64,000 bases of DNA from Polaromonas sp. JS666 (lineage in GTDB: Bacteria; Pseudomonadota; Gammaproteobacteria; Burkholderiales; Burkholderiaceae_C): NCBI RefSeq assembly GCF_900103405.1, contig NZ_FNHX01000003.1, forward strand, positions 310,001-374,000, in the 5' to 3' direction. Under the pieces are notes generated by a model, which had not been told where the DNA came from, made no database searches, and was given only the letters and a program-made list of their open reading frames with translations. This document shows, piece after piece, positions 60,953 through 64,000 of this stretch. Each line of letters opens with the position of its first letter. Positions within the stretch are counted from its first letter, which is position 1. The translations under genes were made by a program, and so were the position numbers.

Positions 60953-61846
60953 ATGGACCACAAATGGCTGGAAGACTTCATTGCCCTGGCACGCGAGCGC
61001 AGCTTTTCGCGCGCGGCAGAGCTGCGCCATGTGACCCAGCCGCAGTTCTCGCGCCGCGTGCGCGCGCTGGAGCTTTGGGCCGGCGCCGATCTGGTCAACC
61101 GCGCCGTTGTGCCGCTGGCGCTCACGGCCGCCGGGGAAGAGCTGCTGCCCGTGGCGCGCCGCGCCGTGATGGGCCTGAGCGATGTGCGCGCCCGCATCCA
61201 GCACGCGCAAGGCGGCCTGGACTGGGTCACGCTGGCCACCGGCCGCACCTTGTCGCGCACCGCTGTGCCCGCATGGCTGGCGCGCGTCAAGCGCGGCGCT
61301 GGCGAGTTCCGCCTGCGCATACTCACGGGCTCCATCCATGAAGGCGCCACCGCGCTGGAGCAGGGCGCGGCCGACTTTCTGCTGTCCTTCACGCACCCGC
61401 GCCTGCCCATGCTGCTGGACGGTCAGGCCTTCGAGGGGCAGACCCTGGGCACTGACGAACTCGTGGCCGTGAGCGCGCCGCGCCCCGACGGCCGGGCGTT
61501 GCATGCCCTGCCCGGCAGCGCGCGCGAGCCGGCGCGCGTGCTGGGCTACGCGCCCACGCTGGCGCTGAGCCAGATCCTGCAGGACGGGCTGGGCCGCGAT
61601 GCGCGCGAGCTTTTCCTGCACACGGTGACCGAGTCCGACTTCGCCGAATCCCTGCATGAGCAGGCCCTGCAGGGCGTGGGCCTGGCCTGGCTGCCGCGCG
61701 GCCTGGTGAGCGATGATTTGCGCAGCGGCCGGCTGGTGGCCGCCGACCCGCAGGGCGTTGCCGTGCGCTTCGAGATACGGCTTTACCGCAACCGCAGCCC
61801 GCGCAATGAATTGGTGCAAAAAATCTGGACGGCCTCCAGCGCCTGA
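60953..61846 (+). CDS. LysR family transcriptional regulator
   Basis: A 297-residue LysR-type regulator. The helix-turn-helix is FIALARERSFSRAAELRHVT followed by QPQFSRRVRALELWAG. The C-terminal substrate-binding domain contains RILTGSIHEGATALEQGAAD and GVGLAWLPRGLVSDDL. The pattern resembles the HypT/YjiE branch. It lies 87 bases before, and in the same direction as, a Bug binding protein and aspartoacylase-family gene, its likely targets. No ligand can be named. Confidence 0.92.
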   Translation: MDHKWLEDFIALARERSFSRAAELRHVTQPQFSRRVRALELWAGADLVNRAVVPLALTAAGEELLPVARRAVMGLSDVRARIQHAQGGLDWVTLATGRTLSRTAVPAWLARVKRGAGEFRLRILTGSIHEGATALEQGAADFLLSFTHPRLPMLLDGQAFEGQTLGTDELVAVSAPRPDGRALHALPGSAREPARVLGYAPTLALSQILQDGLGRDARELFLHTVTESDFAESLHEQALQGVGLAWLPRGLVSDDLRSGRLVAADPQGVAVRFEIRLYRNRSPRNELVQKIWTASSA

Positions 61847-61854
61847 AGACACAT

Positions 61855-61872
61855 ACGCATGCGCCCATGCGT
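61855..61872. promoter_or_regulatory. Inverted repeat before the Bug/aspartoacylase pair
   Basis: ACGCATG (61855-61861) and CATGCGT (61866-61872) form a perfect seven-base inverted repeat with a four-base spacer, followed by a further palindromic ATGCGCAT (61874-61881). It lies about 60 bases before the Bug gene ATG, a suitable position for a LysR-type or other regulator site. Confidence 0.4.
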
Positions 61873-61932
61873 GATGCGCATGTGATTGCCGGGCGCCGGT
61901 TCCTAGACTGCCTCCACCACAAGGAGACAGCC

Positions 61933-62958
61933 ATGCCCACACAATCCCCCGTCCTTCCGTTTCCCCTGGCCCGCGCTTTGCGCGGGGCCGCGTCGGCTTT
62001 GCTGGCGCTGCTCGCCTTTTCGGCGCTTTCCACCGCGCAGGCCCAGGCCTGGCCCTCGGCCAGGCCGATCTCGCTGGTGGTGGGCTACCCCGCCGGCGGC
62101 AGCGTGGACCTGGTCGCGCGCATCATCGCCGAGCCGCTGTCCAAGCGCCTGGGCACGCCCGTCGTCATCGAGAACGTGGGCGGTGCCGGCGGCACCATAG
62201 GCGCGCAGAAAGTCGTGAGCGCCAATGCCGACGGCTACACGCTGCTGCTGGGCTCGGGCAGCGAGGTGTCCATCGCCAGGCTTTACAACGCCGCCATCAA
62301 GTACAACGGCGAAACCGACCTGGCGCCGGTGGGGCTGATAGGCGTCACGCCCATGGTGTTTGTGACCAACACCCAGACCGGCGTCAAGACCATGGAGGAA
62401 GCCATCGCCAAGTCCAAACGCGAACGCAACCAGCTGAGTTTTGCGTCCTCGGGCATAGGCACGCCGCTGCATGTCTCGGGCGAACTTATCAACCTGCTGG
62501 CCGGCACCAGCTTTCGCCACGTGCCCTACCGCGGCGCGGGCCAGCAGCTGCAGGACCTGCTGGGCGGCAACATCGAGTTCAGCGTCTCGGTGCTGTCTTC
62601 CGCGCTGCCGCACATCGAGTCCGGCAAGATGATTCCGCTGGGCGTCACCACGCCCACACGCTCGCGCGCCGCGCCGCAAATCCCCGCGCTGGCAGAGAAC
62701 CCCAAGCTCAAGGGCTACGACATGAACGTCTGGTTCGGCCTCTTCGGCCCCGCCAAGTTGCCCGCGCCCATGGTCGCGCGGCTGAACCGCGAGCTCAACG
62801 ACATCCTGCGCGAGGAGGCCGTCTGGCAAAAACTGCAGAAGGCCGGCATCTCCAACGAAGGCGGCACGCCGCAGGCGCTCACGGCCTTTGTGCGCGCCGA
62901 AACCCAGCGCGTGCGCGCGGTGGTCAACAAGGCCGTCAGCAGCGGAGCGGCGAGCTGA
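61933..62958 (+). CDS. Bug-type (tripartite tricarboxylate transporter) binding protein
   Basis: A 341-residue periplasmic binding protein, from MPTQSPVLPFPLARAL with AAGGAGA before the ATG at 61933. A long signal peptide ends near STAQAQA. Family blocks are ARPISLVVGYPAGGSVDLVA, VVIENVGGAGGTIGAQKVVS, GYTLLLGSGSEVSIARLY and VPYRGAGQQLQDLLGGNIEF. No TctAB membrane partner is adjacent. Its TGA overlaps the ATG of the aspartoacylase-family gene, suggesting that the imported compound is that enzyme's N-acyl amino acid substrate. Confidence 0.92.
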   Translation: MPTQSPVLPFPLARALRGAASALLALLAFSALSTAQAQAWPSARPISLVVGYPAGGSVDLVARIIAEPLSKRLGTPVVIENVGGAGGTIGAQKVVSANADGYTLLLGSGSEVSIARLYNAAIKYNGETDLAPVGLIGVTPMVFVTNTQTGVKTMEEAIAKSKRERNQLSFASSGIGTPLHVSGELINLLAGTSFRHVPYRGAGQQLQDLLGGNIEFSVSVLSSALPHIESGKMIPLGVTTPTRSRAAPQIPALAENPKLKGYDMNVWFGLFGPAKLPAPMVARLNRELNDILREEAVWQKLQKAGISNEGGTPQALTAFVRAETQRVRAVVNKAVSSGAAS

Positions 62959-63908
62959 TGTCCGGTCACCATCCAGTCCATACCCTGGCGCCGAACCTGG
63001 CGCGCTGGTCGACTTCCAACACCGGCGTCGATCATGTGCATGAGCGAAGCGGCGCGGCGCCCGGCCCCGAGATCCTGGTGACGGCCCTGGTGCACGGCAA
63101 TGAATTTTCGGGCGCCATCGCGCTGGCCGAGCTGCTGGCCGCCGGCTGGCGGCCGGCGCGCGGGCGGGTCACGCTGGCGTTTTGCAATGTCGCCGCGTTT
63201 GAACGTTTTGATGCCGCGCGCCCCGATGATTCGCGTTTTGTCGATGAAGATTTCAACCGCGTCTGGGCGAGCGAAGCGCTGGACGGCCCGCGCCGCAGCG
63301 CCGAGCTGGACCGCGCGCGCCAGCTGCGGCCTTTTGTGGACCGCGCCACGCATTTGCTGGACCTGCATTCCATGCACGAGCCCTGCGCGCCCTTGCTGGT
63401 GACCGGCACGCTGGCGCGCAACATCGCCTTTGCCCAGGCCTTGCGCACCGCATCGCAGGTGGTGGTCGACAGCGGCCATGCCGACGGCGTGCGCATGCGC
63501 GACTACGGTGAGTTTTCGGACGCGCAAGGCGGGCGCATCGCGCTGCTGCTCGAAGCCGGCCAGCACTGGGACCCGCGCGCGGTCAGCGCCGCGCGCGACA
63601 CCTTGATGCGTTTCCTGGTGCAAGCCGGTGCGCTGGCGCGCAGCGAGGCGCCCATGGGCTGGTTGCTGCCCGACCGGGAGCCGCCCGCGCCCGTGGTGGT
63701 GACAGACCGCGTGGTCGCCGCGTCCATGGATTTCCGTTTCAGTGGCAGCTATGCCGGCGGCGAAGTCATCGCCAGGGCCGGCACGGTGATCGCCACCGAT
63801 GCGGGCCGCACGGTGACGACGCCTTATGACGATTGTGTGCTGGTCATGCCCTCGCTGCGGCAATTGCGCCCAGGTGTCACCACGGTGCGGCTGGGGCGGC
63901 GGGCCTGA
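62958..63908 (+). CDS. Succinylglutamate desuccinylase/aspartoacylase family protein
   Basis: A 316-residue zinc carboxypeptidase-like protein of the AstE/AspA family. The zinc motif HxxE is in ILVTALVHGNEFSGAIALAE, the second is FVDEDFNRVWAS and the third LLDLHSMHEPCAPLLV. These enzymes remove acyl groups (succinyl, acetyl or others) from amino acids such as glutamate or aspartate; the exact substrate is unknown. The start overlaps the Bug gene stop by one base (TGATG). There is no obvious signal peptide, so it acts in the cytoplasm. Confidence 0.9.
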   Translation: MSGHHPVHTLAPNLARWSTSNTGVDHVHERSGAAPGPEILVTALVHGNEFSGAIALAELLAAGWRPARGRVTLAFCNVAAFERFDAARPDDSRFVDEDFNRVWASEALDGPRRSAELDRARQLRPFVDRATHLLDLHSMHEPCAPLLVTGTLARNIAFAQALRTASQVVVDSGHADGVRMRDYGEFSDAQGGRIALLLEAGQHWDPRAVSAARDTLMRFLVQAGALARSEAPMGWLLPDREPPAPVVVTDRVVAASMDFRFSGSYAGGEVIARAGTVIATDAGRTVTTPYDDCVLVMPSLRQLRPGVTTVRLGRRA

Positions 63909-63923
63909 GCCGACAGCGCGCGG

Positions 63924-64000
63924 CTAGAGCAGCGGAAGGCGAACCCACAAGCGCGCGCCCGTGGGCACCAGCGCTTCATAACCCGCCTGGCCGCCGTGGC
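63924..64000 (-). CDS. C-terminal end of a probable sensor histidine kinase (partial)
   Basis: The window edge cuts this minus-strand gene; only the last 25 codons and the TAG (63924-63926) are present. They encode HGGQAGYEALVPTGARLW and then VRLPLL, which resembles the end of a HATPase_c domain (the G-A-R-hydrophobic-x-V-R-L-P strand of TctE/QseC-type sensor kinases). A TctDE-like two-component system next to a Bug gene would fit, but the fragment is too short to be sure. Confidence 0.5.
   Translation of the reverse strand, partial: HGGQAGYEALVPTGARLWVRLPLL

Overview
The window is ordinary chromosomal DNA of a GC-rich betaproteobacterium. Gene content and order (dusB-fis-purH, thiD-hemL-rubredoxin-pilGHIJL, yqgE-ruvX-pyrR-pyrB-pyrX, a five-step hut pathway with Bug-type binding proteins) point to Burkholderiales, most likely Comamonadaceae close to Polaromonas, Rhodoferax or Variovorax; the genus is inference. 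Coding density is very high and no gene-free stretch exceeds 300 bases. I saw no insertion sequence, prophage, CRISPR array, rRNA or convincing tRNA gene.

Layout. 1-9.6 kb: housekeeping genes (M61 peptidase, DsbC, UbiH-type monooxygenase, MOSC protein, a 7TM/GGDEF-like sensor, YchF, RidA, an RsuA-like protein, a YqaA-type membrane protein). 9.7-15.3 kb: dusB-fis, purH, hemL-thiD and a 57-residue rubredoxin. 15.4-25.3 kb: a Pil-Chp chemosensory operon (pilG, pilH, pilI, pilJ and a 2065-residue hybrid kinase PilL) for type IV pilus control. 25.3-31.5 kb: photolyase, yqgE-ruvX-pyrR-pyrB, a dihydroorotase-like PyrX and a PlsC acyltransferase. 31.5-37.9 kb: divergent iron-type ABC genes, a tautomerase and MarR regulator that share an operator sequence, two small stress or envelope proteins and a DHA2 exporter. 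37.9-60.8 kb: a 23-kb histidine utilisation island. 60.9-64 kb: a LysR regulator, a Bug binding protein, an aspartoacylase-family protein and the end of a probable sensor kinase.

The hut island is the most interesting part. HutH, HutU, HutI, HutF and HutG make the complete route from histidine through urocanate and formiminoglutamate to N-formylglutamate and glutamate. Around them lie three complete ABC importers (quaternary-amine family, NitT/TauT family, polar amino acid family), two orphan binding proteins (Bug and PhnD-like), an ornithine cyclodeaminase-family protein, and the regulators HutC and IclR. A second histidine ammonia-lyase homologue sits inside the quaternary-amine importer operon, overlaps the next permease gene by four bases, and has lost the Ala-Ser-Gly triad that forms the MIO cofactor. 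The same HutC-type palindrome (TTGTNTATACAA) lies on the promoter of that operon and inside the promoter spacer of hutU 10 kb away, so the two operons probably form one HutC regulon. The MIO-less lyase may work as a ligand-binding partner or sensor for transport rather than as an enzyme.

A second theme is apparently degenerate enzymes kept as intact genes: a pseudouridine synthase without the catalytic Asp, a dihydroorotase without its HxH metal site, a GGDEF protein reading RIDEA, and the MIO-less lyase.
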